From Providencia rettgeri (GTDB lineage: Bacteria; Pseudomonadota; Gammaproteobacteria; Enterobacterales; Enterobacteriaceae), in contig NZ_CP053896.1 of the NCBI RefSeq assembly GCF_013255915.1, forward strand, positions 2,790,001 to 2,854,000: a stretch of DNA of 64,000 nt. The letters are read 5' to 3'. This document shows, piece by piece, positions 19,073 through 30,062 of this stretch. How positions within the stretch are numbered: position 1 is the stretch's first letter; every line of letters begins with the position of its first letter. A model generated the notes under the pieces. It was not told the DNA's origin and ran no database searches. It saw nothing but the letters and a program-made list of their open reading frames with translations. The translations under genes and the position numbers were made by a program.

Positions 19073-20446
19073 GTGCAGAAATATTTTACAGAAGCGCGTA
19101 GCTTGTTGGCACTTGGTATTCCTATCGTTTTAGCTCAATTTTCACAAACTGCAATGGGGTTTGTGGATACGGTTATGGCTGGAAGTGTTAGTGAAATTGA
19201 GATGTCCGCAGTTGCAGTTGGGTTTTCCATCTGGCTGCCAGCTATTCTTTTTGGCCAAGGAATTTTGATGGCATTAACCCCAATCGTTGCACAAATGAAT
19301 GGGTCAGGCCGTCGCAACCTAATAGGCGACCAAATTCAACAAGGTCTATGGTTAGCGCTACTTTTAGCCTTAGGCATTATGTGCCTTCTTTATAACAGTC
19401 AGCTTATTATTAGCAATATGCCCCATATTGATAAAGAATTGGCAGATAAATCTGTCCGTTTTTTACATGCCATTATGTGGGGAGCTCCAGGCTACTTATT
19501 TTACCAAGTATATCGTAGCCAATGTGAAGGGCTTTCAAAAACCAAGCCGGGGATGGTGATTGGTTTTCTTGGCCTAATGATTAATATTCCTATTAACTAT
19601 ATCTTTATTTATGGTCACTTTGGTGCACCTGCTTTAGGTGGTGTGGGTTGTGGTGTCGCCACTGCATCAGTGTATTGGGCTATGTGTCTGATGATGAGAT
19701 GGTATGTGAAACGTGCTACTGCGCAGCGTGATATTCGCCCTACACTCTCTTTCACATCGCCAAATCCATTAATCTTAAAGCGAATTATCGTGTTAGGTAC
19801 GCCTATTGGTCTGGCACTTTTCTTTGAAGTCACTTTATTTGCTGTCGTTGCACTGCTAGTCGCCCCATTAGGGGTTGTTGCAGTAGCTGGTCACCAAGTT
19901 GCGTTGAATTTCAGTTCTGTGATGTTTATGTTCCCATTATCATTAGGAATAGCAGCAACCATTCGCGTAGGTTATAACTTAGGACAGAAATCGACTGAAG
20001 CTGCTAAAGTTTCATCTTATACTGGTATTACTGTTGGCTTAATGGTCGCTTGTTTTACTGCAGTTCTCACCGCCGTTTTCCGTGAGCCGATTGCAATGAT
20101 GTATAACAAAAACCCAGAGGTCGTTGTTTTAGCAAGCAGCTTAATGTTATACGCCGCTATTTATCAGCTGTCAGATTCTGTGCAAGTTATAGGTGCCGGA
20201 ATTTTACGTGGTTATAAAGATACGCGTTCCATTTTCTTTATTACCTTCACCGCATATTGGTTACTTGGCTTGCCTTCTGGTTATATTTTAGCGTTAACTG
20301 ATTTCATCGCACCGGCTATGGGGCCTAAAGGCTTCTGGATTGGCTTTATTATTGGTTTAAGTGCTGCTGCAATAGGAATGGCTACACGAATTATATGGAT
20401 CCATAAGCAGACAGAAGATGTTGTTTTACTTCGCTCAGCTCGCTAA
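19073..20446 (+). CDS. mdtK: Multidrug efflux MATE transporter MdtK
   Basis: Twelve-helix inner membrane Na+/H+-coupled drug exporter (NorM type). 457 residues, equal to E. coli. It starts with GTG at 19073, with AAAGG about eight bases upstream; the ATG at 19069 is out of frame. Conserved stretches include [13 protein letters not shown] and [20 protein letters not shown]. Divergent from ribC, and followed by tRNA-Val genes exactly as mdtK-valVW in E. coli. Confidence 0.96.
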   Translation: MQKYFTEARSLLALGIPIVLAQFSQTAMGFVDTVMAGSVSEIEMSAVAVGFSIWLPAILFGQGILMALTPIVAQMNGSGRRNLIGDQIQQGLWLALLLALGIMCLLYNSQLIISNMPHIDKELADKSVRFLHAIMWGAPGYLFYQVYRSQCEGLSKTKPGMVIGFLGLMINIPINYIFIYGHFGAPALGGVGCGVATASVYWAMCLMMRWYVKRATAQRDIRPTLSFTSPNPLILKRIIVLGTPIGLALFFEVTLFAVVALLVAPLGVVAVAGHQVALNFSSVMFMFPLSLGIAATIRVGYNLGQKSTEAAKVSSYTGITVGLMVACFTAVLTAVFREPIAMMYNKNPEVVVLASSLMLYAAIYQLSDSVQVIGAGILRGYKDTRSIFFITFTAYWLLGLPSGYILALTDFIAPAMGPKGFWIGFIIGLSAAAIGMATRIIWIHKQTEDVVLLRSAR

Positions 20447-20481
20447 TTGACGGTTTTTTAAGCTTTTTATTATGGGAGAAG

Positions 20482-20535
20482 ATGTATTTCGCACCAGATA
20501 GTTTTAAATACGAACAAACTATCGCGAAAATACAT
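20482..20535 (+). terminator. mdtK terminator hairpin
   Basis: A long interrupted stem: ATGTATTTCGC with GCGAAAATACAT, and inside it GATAGTTT with AAACTATC. TTT follows the stem. It separates mdtK from the tRNA genes. Confidence 0.65.
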
Positions 20536-20604
20536 TTTCCCCTTGCCAGATGAACTTCATAACGTTAATATTCATCCCCGTTGTCACCTAGATATCTTTT
20601 AGAT

Positions 20605-20681
20605 GCGTCCGTAGCTCAGTTGGTTAGAGCACCACCTTGACATGGTGGGGGTCGGTAGTTCGAGTCTACTCGGACGCACCA
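20605..20681 (+). tRNA. valV: tRNA-Val (GAC), copy 1
   Basis: A 77-base cloverleaf beginning GCGTCCGTAGCTCAG, with encoded CCA. The acceptor stem GCGTCCG pairs with CGGACGC; the anticodon loop TTGACAT gives anticodon GAC. Same place as valVW in E. coli, after mdtK. Confidence 0.97.
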
Positions 20682-20711
20682 TTTCTAGTGAACACAATGT
20701 TAATTTTCAGC

Positions 20712-20788
20712 GCGTCCGTAGCTCAGTTGGTTAGAGCACCACCTTGACATGGTGGGGGTCGGTAGTTCGAGTCTACTCGGACGCACCA
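20712..20788 (+). tRNA. valW: tRNA-Val (GAC), copy 2
   Basis: Identical in sequence to copy 1, 30 bases downstream. The spacer resembles the next one (both contain AACACAAT and TTTTC-type ends), as expected from tandem duplication of a unit of about 107 bases. Confidence 0.97.
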
Positions 20789-20818
20789 TTTCAAATTAAC
20801 ACAATCAAATTTTCCAGT

Positions 20819-20895
20819 GCGTCCGTAGCTCAGTTGGTTAGAGCACCACCTTGACATGGTGGGGGTCGGTAGTTCGAGTCTACTCGGACGCACCA
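20819..20895 (+). tRNA. tRNA-Val (GAC), copy 3
   Basis: Third identical copy. E. coli has two here, so this array has one more. All three appear to be in one transcript with encoded CCA ends. Confidence 0.97.
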
Positions 20896-20950
20896 TTTTA
20901 TTTATCTCCCTGCTACCTAAAATTTCTCTTGATTGTCTATTATTATTCCC

Positions 20951-20974
20951 TTAATTTGTTGCGCAACAAATTAA
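20951..20974. repeat. Perfect 24-base palindrome upstream of the pykF promoter
   Basis: TTAATTTGTTGC joined to its exact reverse complement GCAACAAATTAA, with no spacer. Its core GTTGCGCAAC recurs at 21220-21229, on the other side of the pykF promoter. A symmetrical operator for an unidentified dimeric regulator is a reasonable guess. Confidence 0.6.
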
Positions 20975-21039
20975 CTTCCTTAATTTTAAATGAATTTTTG
21001 ATCTGAATGGTCTCTTCTCTCAATTTAGTAAAATTTGAT

Positions 21040-21092
21040 TTGTCTCACAGTTTTTTGTTGTCTATAATACTCACGCTGGCTGAAAGGTTTCA
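21040..21092 (+). promoter_or_regulatory. pykF promoter with Cra (FruR) operator
   Basis: -35 TTGTCT (21040-21045), 17-base spacer and a perfect -10 TATAAT (21063-21068). TGAAAGGTTTCA at 21081-21092 is a symmetrical near-match to the Cra site TGAAACGTTTCA and covers about +6 to +17, a position that would block transcription. E. coli pykF is repressed by Cra. The leader is about 240 bases and contains the second GTTGCGCAAC palindrome. Confidence 0.75.
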
Positions 21093-21313
21093 CCAGTAGT
21101 AAATCAATACGTTAGCTTTAATTGAATTTGTCATCTACACTATAATAAGAAACAAAATGTGACAAATTTAAGTGTAATAATGCATTAAACACCAGACTGT
21201 CGCCTATTCTTATAAATGAGTTGCGCAACAAAATTTACCATGCGTACGATTTATAAAATGTACTAAGCATCGGCGACAATACCGATTTCCTTTATAACAT
21301 TAGATAGACTGCC

Positions 21314-22726
21314 ATGAAAAAAACCAAAATTGTTTGTACTATCGGTCCAAAAACCGAATCAGAAGAAAAACTGACTCAACTTCTTGATGCTGGCATGAAT
21401 GTCATGCGCCTCAACTTTTCTCACGGTGACTATGAAGAACATGGTCAACGAATCAAAAACCTTCGTTCTGTTTGTGCCAAAACCGGCAAACAAGCAGCTA
21501 TTCTGTTAGATACCAAAGGCCCTGAAATTCGCACCATGAAATTGGAAGGTGGTAACGATGTTTCACTCGTTGCGGGTCAAACTTTTACATTTACTACCGA
21601 TACCTCTGTTGTAGGCAATAAAGATAAAGTTGCCGTGACCTACGCAGGCTTAACTTCAGATTTAAAAGTTGGCAATACCGTATTAGTTGATGATGGCTTA
21701 ATTGGCATGAAAGTGACTAATGTCACTGCAACTGAAGTCGCTTGTGAAGTTTTAAATAACGGTGACCTCGGAGAGAAAAAAGGGGTTAACCTGCCAGGCG
21801 TTTCTATTGGCTTACCTGCATTAGCAGAGAAAGATAAAGAAGATTTAGTTTTTGGTTGCCAACAAGGTGTTGATTTTGTTGCTGCTTCATTTATTCGTAA
21901 ACGCTCAGATGTCGAAGAAATTCGAGCTCACCTGAAAAAACATGGTGGTGAGAACATCCAAATCATTTCTAAAATTGAAAACCAAGAAGGTTTGAATAAT
22001 TTTGATGAGATTTTAGAAGCCTCTGACGGCATCATGGTTGCTCGCGGTGACTTAGGGGTCGAAATCCCGGTTGAAGAAGTTATTTTCGCCCAAAAAATGA
22101 TGATTGAAAAATGTGTTGCTGCGCGTAAAGTCGTGATTACTGCTACACAAATGTTAGATTCAATGATCAAAAACCCACGTCCTACTCGTGCAGAAGCGGG
22201 TGACGTAGCCAATGCTATTTTGGATGGTACTGATGCAGTTATGCTTTCAGGTGAAAGTGCGAAAGGTAAATACCCTGTAGAAGCCGTAACTATTATGGCG
22301 ACTATCTGTGAGCGTACTGACCGCATCATGCAAACTCGTATCGATAATCAAAAACCAAGCCAACGCTTACGTGTCACTGAGGCTGTATGTCGTGGTGCAG
22401 TGGAAATGTCTGAAAAATTAGATGTTCCACTAATCGTTGTAGCAACCTACGGCGGTAAGTCTGCTAAGTCTGTTCGTAAATATTTCCCTACTGCACCAAT
22501 CCTCGCGTTAACGACTAATGAAGAAACTGCACGTCAGTTATTGTTAGTAAAAGGTGTGATCCCAATGATAGTTGGCGGATTTACATCTACAGATGACTTT
22601 TATCGTGAAGGTAAACGCGCAGCTCTAGAAAGTGGATTAGCGGCTCCTGGTGATGCTGTTGTGATGGTTTCCGGTGCATTAGTACAAAGCGGTACAACCA
22701 ATACCTCTTCAGTTCACGTGCTGTAA
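21314..22726 (+). CDS. pykF: Pyruvate kinase I PykF
   Basis: Converts PEP and ADP to pyruvate and ATP, allosterically activated by fructose 1,6-bisphosphate in the type I enzyme. 470 residues, equal to E. coli PykF. Seen: [14 protein letters not shown] at the N-terminus, the catalytic [10 protein letters not shown] with its lysine, [12 protein letters not shown] for the divalent metal, and [10 protein letters not shown]. Expected to be repressed by Cra when hexose phosphates fall, opposite to ppsA later in the window. Strong terminator downstream. Confidence 0.98.
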   Translation: MKKTKIVCTIGPKTESEEKLTQLLDAGMNVMRLNFSHGDYEEHGQRIKNLRSVCAKTGKQAAILLDTKGPEIRTMKLEGGNDVSLVAGQTFTFTTDTSVVGNKDKVAVTYAGLTSDLKVGNTVLVDDGLIGMKVTNVTATEVACEVLNNGDLGEKKGVNLPGVSIGLPALAEKDKEDLVFGCQQGVDFVAASFIRKRSDVEEIRAHLKKHGGENIQIISKIENQEGLNNFDEILEASDGIMVARGDLGVEIPVEEVIFAQKMMIEKCVAARKVVITATQMLDSMIKNPRPTRAEAGDVANAILDGTDAVMLSGESAKGKYPVEAVTIMATICERTDRIMQTRIDNQKPSQRLRVTEAVCRGAVEMSEKLDVPLIVVATYGGKSAKSVRKYFPTAPILALTTNEETARQLLLVKGVIPMIVGGFTSTDDFYREGKRAALESGLAAPGDAVVMVSGALVQSGTTNTSSVHVL

Positions 22727-22746
22727 TTAAATTTTATTTGTCTTTT

Positions 22747-22797
22747 AAAAGGCCGATAGAGATCACTTCAAGATCACTTCATCTATCGGCTTTTTAA
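22747..22797 (+). terminator. pykF terminator
   Basis: GCCGATAGA (22752-22760) and TCTATCGGC (22782-22790) form the stem, followed by TTTTT. Within the loop, GATCACTTCA is repeated in tandem with one base of spacing variation. Confidence 0.85.
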
Positions 22798-22957
22798 TTT
22801 AAATTTAACATATAGTGCTGCCCTGATGTAACTATTCATTTATTTCATTTTCTCTAGTAAATATCTTATTGCTATTTAAGCGTAATATCATAAAACGCAC
22901 TCAAATTGGTCAAATAACAACCTTCATTGATCTTAATTTAAATTTTTCTTCTTTTTC

Positions 22958-23007
22958 CTAGTACTAAATATAAAGTATTTCTAGCAAAACTTTATATTTA
23001 GTACTAG
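22958..23007. repeat. Perfect 19-base inverted repeat upstream of lpp
   Basis: CTAGTACTAAATATAAAGT (22958-22976) and its exact complement (22989-23007) flank a 12-base loop that itself contains CTAG. It lies between the pykF terminator and the lpp leader, about 145 bases before lpp. There is no T-run, and the stem is AT-rich. I do not recognise it; the rest of 22798-23151 holds the lpp promoter but nothing else clear. Confidence 0.6.
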
Positions 23008-23151
23008 CATAAGACATAGTAAGTGCCATACCCTAATTTTCATTAGGTTGTTTTAAAGGGATATAGCAAGCTGTAAATAACAGTCTTAGCTCTATTGTTT
23101 GGTGACTTGCTTTTTATATTTTCAAGATAAATCAATCTAGAGGGTAAAATA

Positions 23152-23388
23152 ATGATTCGTACTAAAATTGTACTGGGCTCTATCGTATTAGCTTCAGCAT
23201 TACTAGCGGGTTGTTCTAACAGCACTGAAGTGCAAAAACTCTCTTCAGACGTACAAACTCTGAATGGTAAAGTTGATCAACTGAGCAACGACGTTCAGTC
23301 TCTGCGTTCTGACGTACAGACAGCTCAAGAAGAAGCAGCACGTGCTAACCAACGTTTAGACAACCAAGTTCGTACTTATAAAAAATAA
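23152..23388 (+). CDS. lpp: Major outer membrane (Braun) lipoprotein Lpp
   Basis: 78 residues as in E. coli. The signal peptide ends in the lipobox LLAGC with Cys21 lipidated; the mature part is a continuous heptad coiled coil ([18 protein letters not shown] onward) and ends with the Lys that is attached to peptidoglycan. The leader sequence TCAATCTAGAGGGTA just before the start is the same as that of E. coli lpp, and contains the ribosome binding site. A strong terminator follows. The neighbouring ldtE encodes a transpeptidase of the enzyme family that links Lpp to the wall. Confidence 0.98.
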   Translation: MIRTKIVLGSIVLASALLAGCSNSTEVQKLSSDVQTLNGKVDQLSNDVQSLRSDVQTAQEEAARANQRLDNQVRTYKK

Positions 23389-23448
23389 GTTAGATTTGGT
23401 CGTTGTCTAGTTGAAACGGCGCTTCTTTGAAGCTAATAGTATTTATGA

Positions 23449-23477
23449 GGGCCTATGAAAATAGGCCCTTATTATTT
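23449..23477. terminator. lpp/ldtE bidirectional terminator
   Basis: GGGCCTAT (23449-23456) and ATAGGCCC (23461-23468) with a 4-base loop, followed by TTATTATTTT. It lies between convergent lpp and ldtE. Confidence 0.85.
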
Positions 23478-23485
23478 TGGAGTAG

Positions 23486-24550
23486 TTATTCAACTACAGA
23501 GGAAGAGCGATATTTAGTAGGAAGCACTGCGCTGACTTTATGGTCATAGATAGGCTGTGGCTGTGAAATAGTAAAAGGTTCAATAGGCACTAACCCTTCG
23601 TGCTGCGTTTCAGAGTCTGAAGAACTATTACCCTGATCATTATTCACACGCACAGGCATCCCAGAACGCCTTGCTAGCTCTTTTTCTACTAAAGCCTTAT
23701 CAACCCCTTCATTTTCCAGAAAACGCTTGAAATCGTCAGTCAGTTTGATTGGCATTGTTTGTGGGTCATCATTACTTGTCCGAGATAATGGCTGATGCAC
23801 CTCAATGTAATAACTGCCATCAGTTTCTTTGGAGTATTTTACAGGCTGATCAATAACTTGGACACGAGTTCCTTTTGGTACTGTCTTGAATAACGCTTCA
23901 ATATCATCAGGACGTAAACGAATACAACCAGAGCTCACCCGCATACCAATACCAAAATCTGCATTAGTACCGTGGATCAGATATTCACCACGCCCATATG
24001 CTAGTCGTAATGCATACAAGCCCATTGGGTTTTCAGGACCTGCTGGAACGACTGCAGGAAGCGTTATACCTTCTTTAGCATAATTTTTACGGATGTTCGC
24101 CGTTGGCGTCCATGTTGGGTCTTTAATTGATTGGCTTACTGAAGTTACCATTTCAGGTGTATCACGACCTAATTGGCCAATACCTATAGGGTAAACAATC
24201 ACTTCTTCGCTGTTCGACGGATAATAATATAAACGCAGCTCTGCTAAGTTAATCACAATTCCGGTTCTTGGCGTTGACGGTAACAACATTTGTGCTGGAA
24301 TGATAAGCTCTTTTCCAGCTTCAGGAAGATACGGGTCCGTTCCAGGGTTTGCTTCAAGCATGCCTAGTAGCCCAATTTGGTGCTCACTGGCAATGGCTTC
24401 CAGTGGACGCCCGTCATTGGGTACGATATACGTGTAATTTTCCCCGATAAGTCGAGTGTTACTGTCAGGTAATGGATATTCTTTTGCTTGAGCTGGAGCC
24501 AATAAGGCGCTCATGACAAACAAACTTGCCACCGTCAAAACTCTTTTCAT
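23486..24550 (-). CDS. ldtE: L,D-transpeptidase LdtE (YnhG)
   Basis: Periplasmic enzyme that forms 3-3 crosslinks in peptidoglycan. The Sec signal peptide (MKRVLTVASLFVMSALLAPA) is followed by a LysM-like wall-binding stretch (about residues 38-84) and a YkuD catalytic domain with HGTNADFGIGMRVSSGCIRL carrying the active His and Cys. 354 residues from the ATG at 24550, behind TTGGAGTAGG; the longer frame to 24589 is unlikely. The C-terminal 60 residues are low-complexity and serine-rich. Convergent with lpp, as ynhG is in E. coli. Confidence 0.94.
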   Translation of the reverse strand: MKRVLTVASLFVMSALLAPAQAKEYPLPDSNTRLIGENYTYIVPNDGRPLEAIASEHQIGLLGMLEANPGTDPYLPEAGKELIIPAQMLLPSTPRTGIVINLAELRLYYYPSNSEEVIVYPIGIGQLGRDTPEMVTSVSQSIKDPTWTPTANIRKNYAKEGITLPAVVPAGPENPMGLYALRLAYGRGEYLIHGTNADFGIGMRVSSGCIRLRPDDIEALFKTVPKGTRVQVIDQPVKYSKETDGSYYIEVHQPLSRTSNDDPQTMPIKLTDDFKRFLENEGVDKALVEKELARRSGMPVRVNNDQGNSSSDSETQHEGLVPIEPFTISQPQPIYDHKVSAVLPTKYRSSSVVE

Positions 24551-24750
24551 ACCTACTCCAAGGAAAATAATGTTCTTACAATAATTCAATGATTATTGTT
24601 CATAATAGCAACTATCTCTCATATCTTTAATACTAAATAAATATTTTTATTAAGTATTAATATGGAAGTAGTCTTTTTATGATAACTAAATACGATGACT
24701 TTAATGAATTGCTCGGATAAAGAATAATACCCAAGAAGTAAAATATAAGA

Positions 24751-24771
24751 GAGGGAGCATAACGCTCCCTC
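24751..24771 (-). terminator. suf operon terminator
   Basis: GAGGGAGC and GCTCCCTC with a 5-base loop, followed on the minus strand by TCTTATATTTT, just after sufE. Confidence 0.85.
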
Positions 24772-24778
24772 GGTAAGA

Positions 24779-25195
24779 TTATACTAATTGTGCCGCTCGC
24801 GATAAAATTGTGCGGATCATCGCATTCAAACCTTGAGTACGTGAAGGTGTTAAATGCTGCTCTAATGCTAATTGTTCAAAAAATGACTTCACATCGAGTG
24901 CTAATATTTGTTGCGCTGTTTTACCTTGAAAAAGAATAATAACAATTGCAACTAGCCCTTTAACGATGGCTGCATCGCTATCACCTGCAAACGTAATTGT
25001 ACCGTCCGCTTGTTTTTGCATATCAATCCACACTTGGCTTTGGCATCCAGCGATTAAATTATTATCGCTTCTTTGTACCTCAGAGAGTTCAGGTAAACGC
25101 CCCCCTAGCTCTATCATATAGAGGTAACGCTCCTCCCAGTCCTGACAGCGAGAGAAATTACGTAATAACTTACTTTCATCGGGTAATGCGGGCAT
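24779..25195 (-). CDS. sufE: Cysteine desulfuration protein SufE
   Basis: Accepts persulfide sulfur from SufS and passes it to SufB. The acceptor Cys51 lies in [11 protein letters not shown]. Start at 25195 ([14 protein letters not shown]), with AAAGGA eight bases upstream, gives 138 residues as in E. coli. Last gene of sufABCDSE, 33 bases after sufS, followed by a terminator. Confidence 0.97.
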   Translation of the reverse strand: MPALPDESKLLRNFSRCQDWEERYLYMIELGGRLPELSEVQRSDNNLIAGCQSQVWIDMQKQADGTITFAGDSDAAIVKGLVAIVIILFQGKTAQQILALDVKSFFEQLALEQHLTPSRTQGLNAMIRTILSRAAQLV

Positions 25196-25228
25196 GCTCA
25201 GTTCCTTTACCATCTGTTTCTTATGTGC

Positions 25229-26467
25229 TTAGCCTAACAATTTTTTGATGCGCTGTAACGCATTGCATAAAGAATCGATTTCTTCTTTAGTGGTGTATAT
25301 CCCTACAGAAGCGCGGCACATAGCGGGAACTTGGTAATGTTCCATTAATGGTAAAGCACAATGATGTCCAGTACGGATTGCAATGCCATACCTGTCAAGG
25401 AAAGACCCAACATCATAAGCATGGTGCTTGCCTAAATTGAAAGCCAGAACACCTTCCCGTTGGTCATTGCCATATAATATAACTGAAGGTATTTCTTGCA
25501 ATTTCTTAGAAGCATAAGCCATCACTTCAGCTTCATGAGCAAATACATCAGATAAATTTAGTGCATTTAAATAATCAAATGCCGCCCCTAAACCAATAAT
25601 TGCGCTTACATTCGGTGTTCCCGCTTCAAAGCGCCAAGGTGCGTCAGCAAAAGTGATCCCTTTGGTCAGGCTGACTTGGCGGATCATCGCCCCACCACCT
25701 TCCCATGGTGGCATCATATCCAAAATAGCTTTTTTACCATAAAGGATACCAATACCCGTCGGGCCATATAGCTTGTGACCTGAAAACACATAGAAATCAC
25801 AGTCTAAGGCTTGTACATCAACCTGCTGATGCATTGCACCTTGCGCACCATCGACCAATACCGTGATTTCACCGCCTTTTGAGGCAGCAATTGCTCGTGC
25901 TTGCTTGATTATCTCCTGTGCGGGATTAACTGTTCCCAATACATTAGAGATATGTGTAAAGCTCAATAATCGCGTACGTGAATCAATGACATCATTTAAT
26001 ACCTCTAACTGTAGCCTACCATCATCAGAAATTGGGATAACTCGGATTTCAAAACCAATTTCTTCAGCTAACATATACCAAGGTACAATATTCGCATGAT
26101 GTTCCATTTCAGTGATGACAATATTGTCCCCTTCATGGAAATACTTTCGACCAAAACTATTTGCTACTAGGTTAATACCTTCCGTTGTGCCTTTAACAAA
26201 CACAATTTCTTCATTTGAAGCTGCGTGAATGAAAGCGGCCGCTTTTTGACGAACCTCTTCCATCATTGTTGTAGCATTTGCGCTGAGAGTATGTATACCG
26301 CGATGAACCGCAGCATATTGATTCAACGTAAAATCACTTTCCTTTTCAATGACTTGAAAAGGCTTTTGTGCACTTGCTGCACTATCCAAATAGACTAATG
26401 GATGATTATTGACAAACTGAGATAAGGCAGGAAAATCCTGCCTGACTGAAGCGACATTGAATAGCAT
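25229..26467 (-). CDS. sufS: Cysteine desulfurase SufS
   Basis: PLP-dependent enzyme that removes sulfur from cysteine for iron-sulfur cluster assembly. The PLP lysine is Lys232 in [11 protein letters not shown], and the persulfide-bearing Cys370 lies in RTGHHCALP. 412 residues (406 in E. coli); the small excess falls in the loop around IAASKGGE. It starts 5 bases after sufD ends. Confidence 0.97.
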   Translation of the reverse strand: MLFNVASVRQDFPALSQFVNNHPLVYLDSAASAQKPFQVIEKESDFTLNQYAAVHRGIHTLSANATTMMEEVRQKAAAFIHAASNEEIVFVKGTTEGINLVANSFGRKYFHEGDNIVITEMEHHANIVPWYMLAEEIGFEIRVIPISDDGRLQLEVLNDVIDSRTRLLSFTHISNVLGTVNPAQEIIKQARAIAASKGGEITVLVDGAQGAMHQQVDVQALDCDFYVFSGHKLYGPTGIGILYGKKAILDMMPPWEGGGAMIRQVSLTKGITFADAPWRFEAGTPNVSAIIGLGAAFDYLNALNLSDVFAHEAEVMAYASKKLQEIPSVILYGNDQREGVLAFNLGKHHAYDVGSFLDRYGIAIRTGHHCALPLMEHYQVPAMCRASVGIYTTKEEIDSLCNALQRIKKLLG

Positions 26468-26472
26468 GGGGA

Positions 26473-27780
26473 TTAAACCTCCGCTAAGCGCTGGCGGATG
26501 TTTGCCATCACAGCGTGTTTTAACTCTTCCGATTCAATAGATTCTGTAAGTTCTGCAGCAAATGCGATGATAATCATATGTTTTGCTGCTTTACCCTCAA
26601 TGCCTCTTGAACGCAGATAAAACAGTTGTTCGTCATCAATACGGCCGACCGTTGCACCGTGACCACACTTTACATCGTCCGCATAAATCTCAAGCTGAGG
26701 TTTAGTATCAATTTCAGCTTTTTCACCTAACAACAACGTATTGTTAGTCATCTGACCATCTGTTTTTAATGCATTCGGCGCTACTTTAATCATGCCATTA
26801 AAGACAGCTTTACTGCTATCCATCGCAATGACTTTATGTAGTTGGCGGCTATTACAGTAACCCTTATTGTGCTCTAAATACGTACGAGTATCTGCAATTT
26901 CATTGCCTTTAGGCAGCAATAAACTGTTAAGTTCAAATTCTGTATTTTCACCATCAAGGCGAGCACTGGTATGGTTTCGCGTTAATAATGCGCCAAGTAA
27001 AAAGCTCGTACTTTTCACCCGACTATCGCGCCCAATAACAATATCATTGTGAGCAAAATGCTGAGCCTGACCATTTTCAATATTTAACTTAAAGTGACTA
27101 AAATCTGCATTATCACCGACTTCAACCGTTAAACGGCTGCCCGTCATGTGCATTTGGTCATTCAAACTGACATAATGCTCAATCACTTGAGCTTTGCTGT
27201 TCGCATCTAACGTTAAATGGTAGCGATACTGGCTAATATTCGTAGCTTGTTTATCGCTGCTACCCGTTGAAATATTCAGCAGATACAATGGTTTCTCTGC
27301 TATTTTATTTGCAGCAAGATGAACAACTAACGGTTGTACCGCCAAGCTTTCTGTTAAATGCAAGAAAATCTCGCTATTTACAGGCGAAGGAAGCAAGTCT
27401 TGGTTATCAAGCAAAGACACTTGGAATGGCCCCATATCAATGGAGCTTAGTGCTGAACTATAGCGCCCATCAATTAAAACAAGGCGATAGGCGTCAATCG
27501 GCAGAGCCAATGCTTCACAGTCTTTTGCTTCAACATCGCTATCACTAAAACGATACTGAGCCTCAAGTACCGTATTTAGTGGTGTATAGTGCCAATCTTC
27601 ATGGCGAAACTCAGGCAAGCCAACTTGTTTTGCCATTTCCCAATGCGTTTTAGCATGTTGAGAATTCACACCGTGTCGTTGCTCAAACAATTCAGAAAAA
27701 CGTGACATTGCTTGCTCATTGAGCTTTGCAACTTCAGCACGTTTTTGTGCTCTTTCACTGTTGGTCAATAAGCCAGCCAT
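26473..27780 (-). CDS. sufD: Fe-S cluster scaffold subunit SufD
   Basis: Partner of SufB and SufC in the SufBC2D scaffold; needed for iron acquisition. The C-terminal beta-helix core is conserved ([48 protein letters not shown]), while the N-terminal 100 residues are divergent and longer than in E. coli (435 against 423). The MAGL start overlaps the end of sufC by 26 bases, indicating translational coupling. Confidence 0.96.
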   Translation of the reverse strand: MAGLLTNSERAQKRAEVAKLNEQAMSRFSELFEQRHGVNSQHAKTHWEMAKQVGLPEFRHEDWHYTPLNTVLEAQYRFSDSDVEAKDCEALALPIDAYRLVLIDGRYSSALSSIDMGPFQVSLLDNQDLLPSPVNSEIFLHLTESLAVQPLVVHLAANKIAEKPLYLLNISTGSSDKQATNISQYRYHLTLDANSKAQVIEHYVSLNDQMHMTGSRLTVEVGDNADFSHFKLNIENGQAQHFAHNDIVIGRDSRVKSTSFLLGALLTRNHTSARLDGENTEFELNSLLLPKGNEIADTRTYLEHNKGYCNSRQLHKVIAMDSSKAVFNGMIKVAPNALKTDGQMTNNTLLLGEKAEIDTKPQLEIYADDVKCGHGATVGRIDDEQLFYLRSRGIEGKAAKHMIIIAFAAELTESIESEELKHAVMANIRQRLAEV

Positions 27781-28501
27781 AACCCTGCTCCTCCAGTTTT
27801 TTCGCTAAACTGAAATCACCTGATTTGATGATTTTCCCTTGATATAACACGTGGACAAAGTCAGGCTTTACATAATCCAAAATACGTTGATAGTGGGTTA
27901 CGATAATAAATGAACGTTCAGGCGAACGTAATGAATTCACACCGTTAGCCACAATTTTCAGCGCATCAATATCTAAACCGGAGTCAGTTTCATCAAGAAT
28001 ACACAATTGAGGCTCTAGAGCTGCCATCTGCAGGATATCGTTACGTTTTTTCTCACCACCGGAAAAACCCACGTTAACAGAACGAGCAAGTAAATCTTCT
28101 GGCATTTCTAATAATTTGATTTTATCTTCAATAAAATCTTGGAAATCAAAACGATCTAATGCTTCTTGCTGGCGATATTCTCTGACCGCATTAACGGCGG
28201 TTTGTAAGAAAAATTGGTTACTGACCCCTGGAATTTCAACAGGGTATTGGAATGCGAGGAAAACGCCTTCCCCTGCACGCTCTTCTGGATCTAACTCAAA
28301 CAGGTCTTTACCTTTAAACGTCACTTCACCGCTATCAATTTCATACTCTTCGCGGCCAGCAAGTGTGGCTGATAATGTACTTTTACCAGAGCCATTTGGG
28401 CCCATGATGGCGTGAACTTCCCCTGGTTTTACTTCCAGAGATAACCCTTTTAAAATCTCATTACCTTCTACACTCACGTGTAAATCTTTAACACTTAACA
28501 T
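27755..28501 (-). CDS. sufC: Fe-S assembly ATPase SufC
   Basis: ABC-type ATPase of the SufBCD complex; soluble, not a transporter. Walker A GPNGSGKST lies near residue 34, the signature is FSGGEKKRNDILQ, and Walker B is LCILDETDSGLD. 248 residues as in E. coli. 45 bases separate it from sufB; it overlaps sufD. Confidence 0.98.
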   Translation of the reverse strand: MLSVKDLHVSVEGNEILKGLSLEVKPGEVHAIMGPNGSGKSTLSATLAGREEYEIDSGEVTFKGKDLFELDPEERAGEGVFLAFQYPVEIPGVSNQFFLQTAVNAVREYRQQEALDRFDFQDFIEDKIKLLEMPEDLLARSVNVGFSGGEKKRNDILQMAALEPQLCILDETDSGLDIDALKIVANGVNSLRSPERSFIIVTHYQRILDYVKPDFVHVLYQGKIIKSGDFSLAKKLEEQGYGWLIDQQ

Positions 28502-28546
28502 ATTTACATGCCTTTAGCGCCTTAGCGCAAATAAACTCGATTAGGA

Positions 28547-30046
28547 TCAACCAACACTGTGCTCTAAGCTGATTGCCAGTAATTTTTGTGCTTCTACGGC
28601 AAATTCTAATGGAAGCTCCGAGAACACATCTTTACAGAAACCATTTACAATCATTGATATCGCATCGTCTTCGCTGATACCACGTTGTAAACAGTAAAAT
28701 AACTGGTCTTCTCCAATACGTGAGGTTGTCGCTTCATGTTCGAGCTGTGCCGTATTATTTTTAACTTCCACATACGGGAAAGTATGTGCACCGCACTGTG
28801 TACCAATTAACATAGAGTCACATTGGGTAAAGTTACGAGCATTATGTGCACTTGGTAAAATTTTCACTAAACCGCGATAACTGTTTTGGCTCTTACCTGC
28901 TGAAATACCCTTAGAAATAATCGTTGAACGGGTGTTTTTCCCGATATGGATCATTTTCGTTCCGGTATCTGCTTGCTGATTACCATTTGTTAATGCAACA
29001 GAGAAAAACTCACCGACAGAGTTATCCCCCTTAAGGATAACGCTTGGATATTTCCATGTGATGGCAGAGCCAGTTTCTGACTGCGTCCATGACATTTTTG
29101 AATTTTCACCTTCACACAATGCACGCTTAGTCACAAAGTTCAGGATCCCACCGGCTTCGCTATCTCCACCGGAGAACCAGTTTTGGACAGTCGAATATTT
29201 AACTTCGGCATCTTTATGAATAATCACTTCAACAACCGCCGCATGGAGCTGATAGCTATCACGAACAGGCGCAGAACACCCTTCGATATAACTGACATAG
29301 CTACCTTCATCGGCAATTAAAATCGTACGCTCAAACTGGCCTGTTTTGGCTGCGTTGATCCTAAAATAAGTTGATAGCTCCATTGGGCAATGTACGCCTT
29401 TTGGTACATACACAAACGTACCATCTGAAGCTACCGCCGCATTTAATGCCGCAAAAAAGTTATCATGGCTCGAAACGACTGACCCGAGATATTTCTGCAC
29501 CAGTTCAGGGTACTCTTGAATAGCCTCACTGAACGAACAAAAAATAACCCCATGTTTGGCTAAGTCATCACGGTAAGTTGTAGATACCGAGACCGAGTCA
29601 AAAATGGCGTCAACCGCAACAGCCTTCCCTTCACGTACAGGAACACCCAATTGGTTAAAAGCTTCTTCAACTTCAGCCGTTAAATAATTATTGGTTTCCG
29701 CTACACCTGTGCCTTGGGTTGCACCAGATTGCGAACCACAGGTATCATCACATGAGCCGCAAGATGGCGCAGAATAATAGCTATAGTCTTGATAATCGAG
29801 ATTTGGGTAATTCGCTTTAAGCCAATGAGGTTCTTCCATGCCTTTCCAGTGATTAAAGGCATCAAGACGGAATTGGAGCATCCACTCAGGCTCATTACGT
29901 TTTGCTGAAATTGCGCGGATCACATCTTCGTTGATGCCTTTCGCCATTTCATCAGTCGCGACTTCGGTAAAGAAGCCTTCTTTATAACGCTGGTCATCAA
30001 GCCAGCTTTGAACATCATCGCCAACTTCTACATTGCTCTGTGACAT
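28547..30046 (-). CDS. sufB: Fe-S cluster scaffold SufB
   Basis: Main scaffold of the SUF system, on which the cluster is built from SufE sulfur. Conserved segments include [14 protein letters not shown] near residue 93-106, [18 protein letters not shown], and the cluster-site region [19 protein letters not shown]. 499 residues (495 in E. coli). It follows sufA by 16 bases. Confidence 0.98.
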   Translation of the reverse strand: MSQSNVEVGDDVQSWLDDQRYKEGFFTEVATDEMAKGINEDVIRAISAKRNEPEWMLQFRLDAFNHWKGMEEPHWLKANYPNLDYQDYSYYSAPSCGSCDDTCGSQSGATQGTGVAETNNYLTAEVEEAFNQLGVPVREGKAVAVDAIFDSVSVSTTYRDDLAKHGVIFCSFSEAIQEYPELVQKYLGSVVSSHDNFFAALNAAVASDGTFVYVPKGVHCPMELSTYFRINAAKTGQFERTILIADEGSYVSYIEGCSAPVRDSYQLHAAVVEVIIHKDAEVKYSTVQNWFSGGDSEAGGILNFVTKRALCEGENSKMSWTQSETGSAITWKYPSVILKGDNSVGEFFSVALTNGNQQADTGTKMIHIGKNTRSTIISKGISAGKSQNSYRGLVKILPSAHNARNFTQCDSMLIGTQCGAHTFPYVEVKNNTAQLEHEATTSRIGEDQLFYCLQRGISEDDAISMIVNGFCKDVFSELPLEFAVEAQKLLAISLEHSVG

Positions 30047-30062
30047 AATCTGACTTCACATG

